DNA of 6,230 nucleotides from Erysipelotrichaceae bacterium (lineage in GTDB: Bacteria; Bacillota_I; Bacilli_A; Erysipelotrichales; Coprobacillaceae): assembly GCA_021202205.1 (NCBI GenBank), contig JAJQDJ010000274.1, positions 1-6,230 on the forward strand. Reading direction: 5' to 3'. How positions within the stretch are numbered: position 1 is the first letter of the stretch; each line of letters starts with the position of its first letter. The translations under genes and the position numbers were made by a program. Positions 1-6,230 of this stretch are shown piece by piece. The notes under the pieces were generated by a model that was not told where the DNA came from, did not search any database, and was given only the letters and a program-made list of their open reading frames with translations.

Positions 1-9
1 ACCCGTAAA

Positions 10-48
10 GTCATTAACATATAATTTCTTAAAAATAAACTTAATGAC
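10..48. repeat. 8-bp inverted repeat downstream of rel
   Basis: GTCATTAA at 10-17 and TTAATGAC at 41-48 are perfect inverted copies separated by 23 AT-rich bases, starting about 20 bases past the rel stop. A short GGGC/GCCC pairing lies between the stop codon and this repeat. Neither has a T-run in the right place for an intrinsic terminator, so transcription from rel may continue to the left. The repeat could be an mRNA 3' structure or a protein-binding dyad. With such AT-rich sequence chance is also possible. Confidence 0.35.
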
Positions 49-66
49 ATTGGGGCATAGCCCACT

Positions 67-2280
67 TTAATGGATAACACGCTGGATTTCATATACTCCA
101 GCAATTTTATTAAGATTATCGAATGCCACTTGCAAAGTCGACGCGTTTTCAACAGATAATCTTAATTTTATTTGTGCTTCACTATCAACAACGCCAGCGT
201 TGATATTTAATATATTGACCTTAACCTGCCCTAAAACAGTCATAATATCATTAAGTAAATTTGGTCTATCTAAACCATGAATTTCAACATCGGCTTCAAA
301 ACGTTTTTCAGAGATATTAGGATAATCCCAATAAACATCAATCAGTCTTCCTTGTTCAACACCTTTAAGATTAGGACAATCAGCTCGGTGAACTTTAATA
401 CCTTGTCCTTTTGATACATAACCGATGATCTTATCACCAGGAATTGGATTACAACATTTAGATAATTGAATTTTAACACCGTCTACACCTTTAACGCTAA
501 TAAGCATACTGCCTTTTTTTGATTGTGTATTTTGAATATTATTATTTTTCTTAAGCATCTTTGTTAGGGTTTCAAAGAAACCTGTATTGGAAGGAACAAC
601 TTTTTCAATAAGTGTTACTGGAGAAGCTTGTTTTTTACCTAGTAATATTAATAATTCATCAAAATTTTTGACACCTAATGAACCAAAATAAGATTTATAT
701 GTTTCTGGATCTAAATATTTCTTTTCATCTAAATCACGTCTACGTATTTCTTCTCTTAAATACTTACGTCCAAGTTCAATAATTTCTTTTTGTGTTTCAG
801 CATCATGTTTTGATATATATTGTCTAATCTTATTTCTGGCACTTGCAGTTTTAACAAATTTTAGCCAGTCTTCACTTGGTCCAGAATTTTTATTGGTTTT
901 AATTTCACAGACATCTCCTGTTTTTAAAGGAGTATTGATTGGTACCATCACGTTATTCACAAGTGCACCAACTGCATGGTGACCAACTTCTGTATGAATT
1001 TTATAAGCAAAATCTATAGGTGTTGCCCCATTAGGTAATTCAATGATTTTACCTTGAGGTGTCATAACATAGACATTAGCTTCAAAGATATCATGTCTTA
1101 ATGAATCATAATATTCCTTGGCATCGCCATCTTTCATTTCGTCACTCATAGAAATGAAGTCTCCCAGCCATTGAAGTTTATTAACAATATCTTTTTGTTC
1201 TTGTTTGGATGAATAATCCGTTCCTTCTTTATAACGCCAGTGAGACGCTACCCCACGTTCTGCCAATTCATCCATTTCTTCTGTTCGAATTTGAATTTCA
1301 AAAATATGTCCATCTTCACCAATAACTGTTGTATGAAGTGATTGATACATATTTGGCTTGGGCATTGCAATATAGTCTTTAAAACGTCCTGGAAGTGGTC
1401 GATATTGATCGTGGATAATACCTAAAACTTCATAACATTTCATTTTATCTTGTAAAATAATCCTTAAGGCATTTAAATCATAAAGTTCTTCAAAACGTTT
1501 ATGTTTAATAACCATTTTTTTATAAATACTATAAATATGCTTAGCTCTACCTTTGATACGATATTCTATATGATGATTATCTAATAATTGAGTAACTGAA
1601 GCAATCATTTTATCAATAGAATCCTGACGTTCTCTTAATTTTTGATCCAAAAGCTCAGATATTTCATAATAAGCTTTGGGATCCAAATAATACAAACATA
1701 GATCTTCTAATTCTACTCTTATGTCATTAATACCTAAACGATGAGCTATTGGTGCATAAACTTCCAATGTCTCTCTAGCAATTCTTTGTTGTTTATCAGG
1801 TCTCATATATTGTAATGTACGCATATTATGAAGTCTATCAGATAATTTAATGAGAATAACACGTATATCCTTAGCCATAGCAACATAGATTTTGCGATGG
1901 TTTTCCGCATACATATCCGCTTCATCCATAAAAGGCATCTTACCTATTTTGGTAACCCCTTCTACCAATGTTGTAATTTCCTCACCAAAGTTTTCAATCA
2001 TTTCTTCTCTTGAAACATCACAATCTTCCATCACATCATGGAGTAATCCTGCAGCAATGGTTGTTGGCCCAGTTTGTAAAGTTGTAAGAATATAGGCTAC
2101 CCAGATTAAATGAATGGTATAAGGTTCACCACTTTTACGTTTTTGACCTTCATGTTTTACCATAATATAATCATATGCTTTTTGAATGAGTGCAATACTT
2201 TCTTCTTTTGTAATGTATGTGGAACAACTTTCTAAAACATCGTCAAAAGTAATCATATCATTAGCACCTTTATATTCCAT
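67..2280 (-). CDS. rel: Bifunctional (p)ppGpp synthetase/hydrolase Rel (RelA/SpoT family)
   Basis: Stringent-response enzyme of 737 residues, the usual full length for a Gram-positive Rel. It transfers pyrophosphate from ATP to GDP or GTP and also hydrolyses the product. The HD hydrolase domain (about 30-190) keeps H57, the HD pair 81-82 in HDVMED, and D148 in SDRLHN. The synthetase domain (about 240-350) has D268, the G-loop motif RFKD at 299-302 (the RXKD charge class of bifunctional enzymes, not the EXDD of synthetase-only RelA), the MYQSLHTT motif and E328 in EIQIRT. A TGS domain follows (about 402-462), then a helical region, a conserved-cysteine module (C609, C610, H631, C635) and a C-terminal ACT domain (about 660-737), the parts that contact the ribosome. 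Both enzymatic centres look intact. The start at 2280 has AAAGGAGG seven bases upstream. A second ATG eight codons in (2256) has a weaker AAAGGTG and is possible. It lies 55 bases after apt. Confidence 0.97.
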   Translation of the reverse strand: MEYKGANDMITFDDVLESCSTYITKEESIALIQKAYDYIMVKHEGQKRKSGEPYTIHLIWVAYILTTLQTGPTTIAAGLLHDVMEDCDVSREEMIENFGEEITTLVEGVTKIGKMPFMDEADMYAENHRKIYVAMAKDIRVILIKLSDRLHNMRTLQYMRPDKQQRIARETLEVYAPIAHRLGINDIRVELEDLCLYYLDPKAYYEISELLDQKLRERQDSIDKMIASVTQLLDNHHIEYRIKGRAKHIYSIYKKMVIKHKRFEELYDLNALRIILQDKMKCYEVLGIIHDQYRPLPGRFKDYIAMPKPNMYQSLHTTVIGEDGHIFEIQIRTEEMDELAERGVASHWRYKEGTDYSSKQEQKDIVNKLQWLGDFISMSDEMKDGDAKEYYDSLRHDIFEANVYVMTPQGKIIELPNGATPIDFAYKIHTEVGHHAVGALVNNVMVPINTPLKTGDVCEIKTNKNSGPSEDWLKFVKTASARNKIRQYISKHDAETQKEIIELGRKYLREEIRRRDLDEKKYLDPETYKSYFGSLGVKNFDELLILLGKKQASPVTLIEKVVPSNTGFFETLTKMLKKNNNIQNTQSKKGSMLISVKGVDGVKIQLSKCCNPIPGDKIIGYVSKGQGIKVHRADCPNLKGVEQGRLIDVYWDYPNISEKRFEADVEIHGLDRPNLLNDIMTVLGQVKVNILNINAGVVDSEAQIKLRLSVENASTLQVAFDNLNKIAGVYEIQRVIH

Positions 2281-2313
2281 ATTCTTTCCTCCTTTACTTA
2301 ATTATATTTTATG

Positions 2314-2337
2314 AAAAAAGAGACTGTGTCTCTTTTT
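2314..2337 (-). terminator. Intrinsic terminator between apt and rel
   Basis: Read on the minus strand, AAAAAGAGAC and GTCTCTTTTT form a perfect 10-bp stem around a three-base ACA loop, ending in a run of six T. The arms are plus-strand 2328-2337 and 2315-2324. The apt stop codon TAA (2336-2338) overlaps the start of the stem. The five central pairs are mixed and the outer ones are A-T, so the terminator is probably partial. It ends about 34 bases before the rel start codon and could set the ratio of apt to rel transcript. Confidence 0.8.
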
Positions 2338-2848
2338 AGTACTTTAACACAGAGTAAACATCATAACCCTTGAGTAAATCAATGCCTTTTAATGCTTCTA
2401 ACTCAATTAAAAAGGCAATTCCTACGACATTTCCTCCCATTTGTTCAATCAATGAAACAGCTGCTTCAACAGTACCACCAGTTGCTAATAAATCATCCAC
2501 AATAAGGACATTCTGTCCTGGTTTAATACTATCACTATGCATTTGAATCTCATTTGTACCATATTCTAATGAATACTCCTTAGAAACAACTTCTCTAGGT
2601 AACTTACCTGGTTTTCTAACAGGAACAAATCCACATCCTAATTCAACAGCTACAGGGCATCCAAATAAAAATCCTCTTGCTTCAGGTCCTGCTACAACAT
2701 CAACATTCTTATCTTTAGCAAAATCTGCTAAAAGACGAATAGATTCTTTATAAGCCTCCTTATCAGCAAGTAATGGTGTGACATCTCTAAATAAAACACC
2801 CTCACTAGGAAAATCAGGAATGTCAGCAATATACTCTTTTAAGTACAT
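2336..2848 (-). CDS. apt: Adenine phosphoribosyltransferase
   Basis: Cytoplasmic purine salvage enzyme that joins adenine to PRPP to make AMP. The 170-residue length is normal for bacterial Apt. The N-terminus carries the typical PDFPSEGVLFRDVTPLL stretch (11-27), an EARGF motif at 56-60, and the type I phosphoribosyltransferase PRPP-binding motif VLIVDDLLATGGT at 114-126 with the acidic pair D118-D119. The start at 2848 is preceded by AGGAGG at plus-strand 2859-2864, ten bases upstream. The gene sits directly before rel, an arrangement known from many Firmicutes where recJ, apt, rel and dtd often follow one another. Here the upstream neighbour is not recJ but an unrecognised membrane protein gene, 145 bases away. 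The stop codon is built into the terminator that separates it from rel. Confidence 0.97.
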   Translation of the reverse strand: MYLKEYIADIPDFPSEGVLFRDVTPLLADKEAYKESIRLLADFAKDKNVDVVAGPEARGFLFGCPVAVELGCGFVPVRKPGKLPREVVSKEYSLEYGTNEIQMHSDSIKPGQNVLIVDDLLATGGTVEAAVSLIEQMGGNVVGIAFLIELEALKGIDLLKGYDVYSVLKY

Positions 2849-2878
2849 CTGTATACTTCCTCCTATTATACAGACAAC

Positions 2879-2884
2879 ATTATA
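2879..2884 (-). promoter_or_regulatory. Possible -10 element for apt
   Basis: The 145-base gap upstream of apt (2849-2993) contains two TATAAT hexamers on the minus strand, at 2879-2884 and 2865-2870. The nearer one would start transcription inside the ribosome binding site, so only the farther one could give a useful leader of about 24 bases. No good -35 hexamer lies at 16-18 bases from it. The rest of the gap holds only weak AT-only hairpins after the membrane protein gene and no strong terminator, so read-through from upstream is also possible. Confidence 0.3.
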
Positions 2885-2993
2885 TCAAATTTTTTATGAT
2901 AATAAAGATTATCTATCGCATATTTTCACAAAATATAAACATTTTTTAGATTATTTTGAAAATTTAGAAAGAAATTTTATAGTAAAGGATAAT

Positions 2994-3983
2994 TTACTCC
3001 TCATATTCTCCATATTCATTATAATATATCTCATAAGCTTCATCTTCACTTAATGTATCCTGATTTTCATAATAAAAATCATAAGCATTAGAATAATCCC
3101 CTATACTATAATCACTACTGCTGCCATTATTTTTATAGACACCATATTGTTTAATATCATAGATGCCTTCTACTTCATAATCATGTATTGTAGAAAAATC
3201 AGCAATCTCTATACCACTATCAGTAATATCATCAACATTTTTATTCAATATTGATAACAAGTCACTATATGTAACATCTTTATCATATAATGTATTCAGT
3301 TCTTCACTTTGATATTTTACAACATTATTGGCTCTTAAAAAATAATAACCATTAACATTTTTTGTATATGATACTTTATAATAATCGTCAATTGTATATA
3401 TTTGACTTTGATTGTTGATAACATTGCCAAATTGTATCGTCACTTCGATATCAGCATCTAAATCAATATATTGAGATGCATAGTTATATATAGCTTCATA
3501 AGCATCATCGTTAGATGAGATTTCATCTCCTTGATAATTATCAATATAAACAGTGATAACATGATTATCTTCATTGACATCGATGTTGTATAAATTAAGA
3601 TTATGCTTTGAAGCATTGGCTTTTAATGATTCAATAAAACTTTTATATAATACATCATAATCTACATTCGTTTCTACACAATCAGATTCATATGTTTCAT
3701 CGTTATCATTACTGTTATTACCTGACCATGCACTTACAACGCAAATAATTGCAACGACAACAATAATCTTAATAGCTACAGGACTAATATATAATTGACT
3801 ATCTGGTTGATTTTTATAGGCACTATATAATAATACTGCAACAATCAATATAAGTATCGCTCCAATAATATCATATATATCTACAGTATTATTTATAATT
3901 GATGTTGCCATCCCTATAGTCATAAACAAAATAAGCAATATAGCTATAACTATTTTTATGTAATAGAATATTTTTTGTTTCAT
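2994..3983 (-). CDS. Hypothetical membrane protein with large acidic extracytoplasmic domain
   Basis: I do not recognise this 329-residue protein. Three hydrophobic segments are visible at about 8-28, 37-54 and 68-86. Lysines before the first helix (K2, K4, K10) and between the second and third (K57, K72), with the acidic NNTVDIYD turn between the first two, predict a cytoplasmic N-terminus and an outward C-terminal domain of about 240 residues. That domain starts with an Asn/Asp/Glu-rich linker (89-100), is rich in Asp, Glu, Tyr and Asn throughout, and ends in repeated acidic-tyrosine clusters (EIYYNEYGEYEE). There is no lipobox, LPXTG anchor or recognisable enzyme motif. The start at 3983 has AAAGGA nine bases upstream and lies 14 bases after the preceding gene, whose stop codon runs into this ribosome binding site. 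The two are therefore almost certainly cotranscribed. Function unknown; a surface or sensor role is only a guess from the topology. Confidence 0.85.
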   Translation of the reverse strand: MKQKIFYYIKIVIAILLILFMTIGMATSIINNTVDIYDIIGAILILIVAVLLYSAYKNQPDSQLYISPVAIKIIVVVAIICVVSAWSGNNSNDNDETYESDCVETNVDYDVLYKSFIESLKANASKHNLNLYNIDVNEDNHVITVYIDNYQGDEISSNDDAYEAIYNYASQYIDLDADIEVTIQFGNVINNQSQIYTIDDYYKVSYTKNVNGYYFLRANNVVKYQSEELNTLYDKDVTYSDLLSILNKNVDDITDSGIEIADFSTIHDYEVEGIYDIKQYGVYKNNGSSSDYSIGDYSNAYDFYYENQDTLSEDEAYEIYYNEYGEYEE

Positions 3984-3997
3984 AATATCAGATCCTT

Positions 3998-4608
3998 TTA
4001 AAAAATTTCATCTTCTTCATAATAGAAAAATGCTTCATTTTCATCACACTCTAAATTTTCATCAAATACATGATGATTAACATATTTCAATACATGTTTT
4101 ATTAAATCATCATCTAATAAATAAAAACTGCAATCTTCAATATCTTTATATTGTCGTATTTCTTGATACAATTTCATATTGTTTTGCCAGGCATATATTT
4201 CTTCTAGATAAACCACATAATAAGGATATTGATCTTTATTGATATATTCATAGTATTGCCCTTCTGTTAACCTAACAACTTTTATATACTCTTCTGGACA
4301 TTCACTATCCATACCAAAGGTTAAAGTAATATATTTACCATCATTTTCAAACTTATATAATTTCATAAAATTTGGTATATGATAAACTGCTCTAATCATA
4401 TCATAATCAATATGAATATCATTCACCGCACATCGAATACAATATGGAAGTAATTCTTTATACATTGGATTATATTCGTTAAAATACTCGTCAATATCAA
4501 TAAGATAATAACCTGCTGCTTCAACATCATCAATAATCCAACTATTAACGTCCTCGATTTCTTCATCTGTTATTATTGTTGCTTTATATAAAATTGATCT
4601 ACCAACAT
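3998..4608 (-). pseudogene. Unrecognised gene of about 200 codons, frameshifted near its 5' end
   Basis: The body reads as a clean ORF. Its first in-frame ATG is at 4465 (155 codons), but that ATG has no ribosome binding site. The same frame stays open upstream to 4609 with protein-like sequence (YKATIITDEEIEDVNSW, then DDVEAAGYYLIDIDEYFNEYN) and contains no ATG, GTG or TTG there. The only well-equipped start is the ATG at 4606-4608, with GAGGAG eight bases upstream. Its frame reads MLVDQFYIKQQ and stops at 4573-4575. Removing one TA from the TATATA at about 4585-4591, or adding one T to the adjacent TTTT, joins this start to the body to give about 202 codons. The protein looks soluble, acidic and tyrosine-rich, ends in FFYYEEDEIF, and matches no family I know. 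It lies 34 bases after the exonuclease gene and 14 before the membrane protein gene. It may be a recent mutation, a switchable repeat, ribosomal frameshifting or an assembly error. The body codes convincingly, so the alternative call is a shortened CDS 3998-4465. Confidence 0.65.
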
Positions 4609-4616
4609 ATTATCCA

Positions 4617-4622
4617 CTCCTC
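4617..4622 (-). promoter_or_regulatory. Ribosome binding site that sets the start of the frameshifted gene
   Basis: GAGGAG on the minus strand lies eight bases before the ATG at 4608. It is the only good Shine-Dalgarno sequence between the exonuclease stop and 4465. It is the main evidence that translation of this gene begins at 4608, not at the ATG at 4465. Confidence 0.75.
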
Positions 4623-4642
4623 ATATAATATTAGAATAATAA

Positions 4643-5155
4643 TTATAACATTTTATTCTTAATACAATCATATAATTCTTTTGTACAAATACAATCGTCT
4701 AAAGCTCTATGAGTATTTTTAGATAAATCTAAATAGTCAGACATATCAGATAATGTATGATGAGCTAACTCAGGATAAAGTTTTCTACAATATTGTAACG
4801 TATCCACGTACTCATTATCAAACGTTTCATTAAAACCTGCCTGTAAGAATCTAACATCAAAGTTTGTATTATGACCAACAATGATATCATGACCTATAAA
4901 AGCTATAACATCATCTTTTAAAGTATTTAACACAGGTTTATCTATAAGCATTTGATTTGTTATACCTGTAAGATTTGTTATATAAGAGCTAACTTGATAT
5001 CCTGGATTGACTAATTGAACATATTGATCAACAATTTGATTATGTCTTACTTTTAATAAGCATATTTCAATAATATCATTTTTATAAGGTGATAAACCTG
5101 TTGTTTCTAAATCCATCACACAATAATTATCTATAAGTTTTCTAACATACTTCAT
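4643..5155 (-). CDS. DEDDh-family 3'-5' exonuclease (DnaQ/PolC epsilon-like), stand-alone
   Basis: A small exonuclease of the RNase T/DnaQ superfamily, removing nucleotides from 3' ends by a two-metal mechanism. Numbered from the ATG at 5155 (170 residues), the Exo I motif VMDLETTG supplies D15 and E17, the Exo II motif HNTNFDVRFL supplies D100, and the Exo III motif HRALDD supplies H149 and D154, so the DEDDh set is complete. The protein is little more than the nuclease domain. It has no polymerase, helicase, BRCT or UvrC-like part, so it resembles the many free-standing epsilon-like proteins of Firmicutes, whose substrate (DNA or RNA) cannot be read from sequence. An ATG two codons earlier (5161) is directly abutted by GGTGA, which leaves no spacer. 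The ATG at 5155 has that GGTGA six bases upstream and is preferred. A strong promoter lies just upstream, and the gene heads a three-gene unit. Confidence 0.9.
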   Translation of the reverse strand: MKYVRKLIDNYCVMDLETTGLSPYKNDIIEICLLKVRHNQIVDQYVQLVNPGYQVSSYITNLTGITNQMLIDKPVLNTLKDDVIAFIGHDIIVGHNTNFDVRFLQAGFNETFDNEYVDTLQYCRKLYPELAHHTLSDMSDYLDLSKNTHRALDDCICTKELYDCIKNKML

Positions 5156-5183
5156 TATCATTCACCAAGCTTTCATACTTAAG

Positions 5184-5212
5184 ATTATAAAGAAAATATA
5201 AGATAATATCAA
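5184..5212 (-). promoter_or_regulatory. Sigma-A type promoter of the exonuclease operon
   Basis: On the minus strand, TTGATA (5207-5212) and a perfect TATAAT (5184-5189) are separated by 17 bases, which is near consensus. The predicted start of transcription, about 5177, gives a leader of about 20 bases to the exonuclease start. It begins only a few bases after the hairpin closing the transposase remnant, so the two units are insulated. Confidence 0.8.
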
Positions 5213-5217
5213 TATTT

Positions 5218-5248
5218 TAAAAGGATATATGGTTAATCCATATATCCT
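5218..5248 (-). terminator. Hairpin terminator containing the stop codon of the transposase remnant
   Basis: An 11-bp perfect stem, AGGATATATGG with CCATATATCCT (plus-strand arms 5238-5248 and 5222-5232), encloses a five-base loop and is followed on the minus strand by TTT. The TAA stop of the upstream reading frame (5233-5235) is in the loop. The short T-run makes it a moderate terminator. It closely resembles the hairpin at 6150-6182 on the other side of the transposase remnant. Confidence 0.7.
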
Positions 5249-6044
5249 CCATTTGCTTTTATAGCTTCTTTTTCAGCAAATCTCTCATAAATTGTTAGTC
5301 TGAATTCTTCTGGGATTTCAGCAGCATCCATAGCTTTATCTAATGATCAGGAAGTATTTTTCATCAAACTTTCCAACACTTCCATGTAAGTGAGATGTCG
5401 ATTAACCTTACTTAATCCACACATACTATCAATCTCCTTTTCAAGCTCTTCATACAGTTCAATACCAAATGTTTTCATTAAATAATGCTTTTTTTGTGTT
5501 TGCATCAATACTTTTAGAAAACAATAAGTGTGTTAAGGCTAAGGTATGTTCATATTGATTACCCAGATCTCCGTCATAATCATAGTCTTGTTTCGGATAC
5601 AACAACACAAGCTCTCTATCATCATAATCTTCAATAGGAAAATGATATTCTTTTCCTAAAGCTTCATCATAGTTTCCAATTCGATTTATCACACCATTCA
5701 TATATTGGGGATGATCCAAAACGCACTCACTTTTTGAATGTTTTGTAATTCCCCATTGAAAAACATGTCTACTATTTTTCCTTCATTATTGGGAAAGATA
5801 CATTAGCTAGAACATCAAAAATAACTTTTGATCCACTAAATCTGGTATCCTCCTTTCCAGATACAGGTGGATTTCTTTTACAAGCTTCAACAATTGTTTT
5901 ATAATCGACACTCAAAAAATCTTTAAAACAATGTTTGATAAAAAATGCAATAATCTGCGGTTGAGACAAGATATTTTTACAGTGTTCATCATAATTAGAT
6001 TCACCTTTATCCAATTCATTAGCGAGAATATTTTGTTTGTTCAA
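5233..6044 (-). pseudogene. Degraded PD-(D/E)XK nuclease family transposase (Rpn/PDDEXK_2-like)
   Basis: The pieces together recall the Rpn-type recombination-promoting nuclease/transposase family that is multicopy in gut Erysipelotrichia. The N-terminal piece (6044 to 5772) starts at a TTG with GGAGG nine bases upstream and carries the family-like GESNYDEHCKNIL and the catalytic-type FDVLANVSFP with D77. The frame then shifts at about 5792, and the next piece continues as NNEGKIVDMFFNGELQN, giving the E-x-Q motif. It runs directly into IQKVSAFWI. The roughly 40 residues that usually lie between these motifs are missing, which suggests an internal deletion near 5740. That frame ends at the TGA 5698-5700. 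A third piece (5719 to 5459, another frame) includes GNYDEALGKEYHF and a leucine-rich stretch. A further shift near 5465 leads to the C-terminal part (GIELYEELEKEIDSMCGLS), interrupted by a TGA at 5347-5349 and ending in NGGYMD. Family identity is from memory; that the gene is broken is seen directly. Its promoter and ribosome binding site remain. Confidence 0.8.
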
Positions 6045-6115
6045 TAAATTAATCCTCCATAATTATAATAAATTAAGGATACAAAATTATTACTATTTTT
6101 CTCTTTCGCACTTAT

Positions 6116-6144
6116 ATTATACATCAATATTTGCAAACTGTAAA
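6116..6144 (-). promoter_or_regulatory. Sigma-A type promoter of the transposase remnant
   Basis: TTTACA (6139-6144) and a perfect TATAAT (6116-6121) on the minus strand are separated by 17 bases. Transcription would start near 6109, giving a leader of about 65 bases before the TTG start at 6044, which has GGAGG at about 6054-6058. The promoter appears intact although the gene it serves is broken. Confidence 0.75.
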
Positions 6145-6149
6145 GAGCA

Positions 6150-6182
6150 AAATAAAAGATATACGGATCAATCCATATACCC
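6150..6182 (-). terminator. Terminator-like hairpin at the right edge
   Basis: On the minus strand GGGTATATGG (6173-6182) pairs with CCGTATATCT (6157-6166), using several G-U pairs, around the loop ATTGAT. It is followed by TTTATTTT. It probably ends a transcript entering from beyond the window. Its sequence is close to that of the hairpin at 5218-5248. Confidence 0.6.
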
Positions 6183-6230
6183 GTATTGTAAAATGAAACT
6201 GGAATTAAGGGAGGGCTGATTTGGAGGGCA
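6168..6230 (-). CDS. Possible 3' end of a gene entering from the right
   Basis: A frame open from the window edge ends with TACGGGTATATGGATTGA, that is YGYMD and a TGA inside the hairpin. This parallels the ending GGYMD of the transposase remnant, whose stop is also inside its hairpin. The other 15 residues do not resemble the transposase, and 20 codons is too short to prove coding, so this is a weak call that depends on sequence outside the window. Confidence 0.2.
   Translation of the reverse strand, partial: CPPNQPSLNSSFILQYGYMD

Noticed and set aside
1266..1300. Aspartate instead of histidine in the Rel EM(H/D) motif (EEMDELAERG) as a defect
   Set aside because: SpoT-type proteins also have Asp at this position, and all catalytic residues I can place are present.
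1892..2095. Plus-strand ORF of 67 codons inside rel
   Set aside because: It is a shadow of the conserved HD domain of rel on the opposite strand, with no ribosome binding site or family resemblance.
2301..2306. TATAAT as a rel promoter
   Set aside because: The start site would fall within the Shine-Dalgarno sequence, and no -35 hexamer lies at 16-18 bases.
2778..3053. Plus-strand ORF of 91 codons across the apt/membrane protein gap
   Set aside because: It overlaps the starts and ends of two well-supported minus-strand genes, and its Ile/Phe/Tyr/Lys-rich sequence is what AT-rich noncoding DNA gives.
5347..5349. TGA read as tryptophan or recoded
   Set aside because: The other genes show no TGA recoding, and this gene already carries frameshifts, so decay explains it.
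5459..5719. Separate small gene of 86 codons starting at TTG
   Set aside because: It has no ribosome binding site and reads as a middle piece of the broken transposase, flanked by other-frame pieces of the same gene.
6037..6219. Plus-strand ORF of 60 codons at the right end
   Set aside because: It covers the minus-strand ribosome binding site, promoter and hairpin of the transposase region, begins at a TTG without a ribosome binding site, and has no recognisable features.

Overview
The window is AT-rich DNA from a low-GC Gram-positive bacterium. The bifunctional Rel protein with an RFKD synthetase motif, the apt-rel gene pair, the AGGAGG-type ribosome binding sites, and a degraded PD-(D/E)XK family transposase of a kind multiplied in gut Erysipelotrichia (Coprobacillus/Faecalibacillus/Catenibacterium-like) all fit a gut Erysipelotrichales member. 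That placement is inference from remembered families; no database was searched. Every gene I can support lies on the minus strand, so transcription runs from right to left.

Right part (about 6230 to 5220): a terminator-like hairpin (6150-6182), possibly closing a gene outside the window, is followed by a good sigma-A promoter (6116-6144). Then comes a broken PD-(D/E)XK nuclease/transposase gene (5233-6044). Its pieces lie in different frames, with one further in-frame TGA and a probable internal deletion. Its stop codon sits inside a second hairpin (5218-5248) that closely resembles the first.

Middle part (5212 to 2994): a near-consensus promoter (TTGATA, 17 bp, TATAAT) starts a tightly packed three-gene unit. 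It holds a stand-alone DEDDh 3'-5' exonuclease, an unrecognised gene of about 200 codons, and a membrane protein with three N-terminal helices and a large acidic, tyrosine-rich domain probably outside the cell. The middle gene is the main surprise. Its only well-placed start (ATG at 4608 behind GAGGAG) is out of frame with the body, and the shift maps to a TTTTATATA tract near the 5' end. The 155-codon ORF starting at 4465 lacks a ribosome binding site and begins inside a longer open frame.

Left part (2848 to 67): apt (adenine salvage) and rel ((p)ppGpp synthesis and hydrolysis), neighbours in many Firmicutes. Both act on purine nucleotide pools. A stem-loop terminator overlaps the apt stop codon and lies just before rel, which has no convincing promoter of its own in the 55-base gap. 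The first 66 bases hold only a short inverted repeat after rel.

I found no CRISPR array, tRNA, rRNA or clearly new multi-gene system. The best candidates for new biology are the frameshifted gene with its exonuclease and membrane-protein partners, and the paired hairpins around the decayed transposase.
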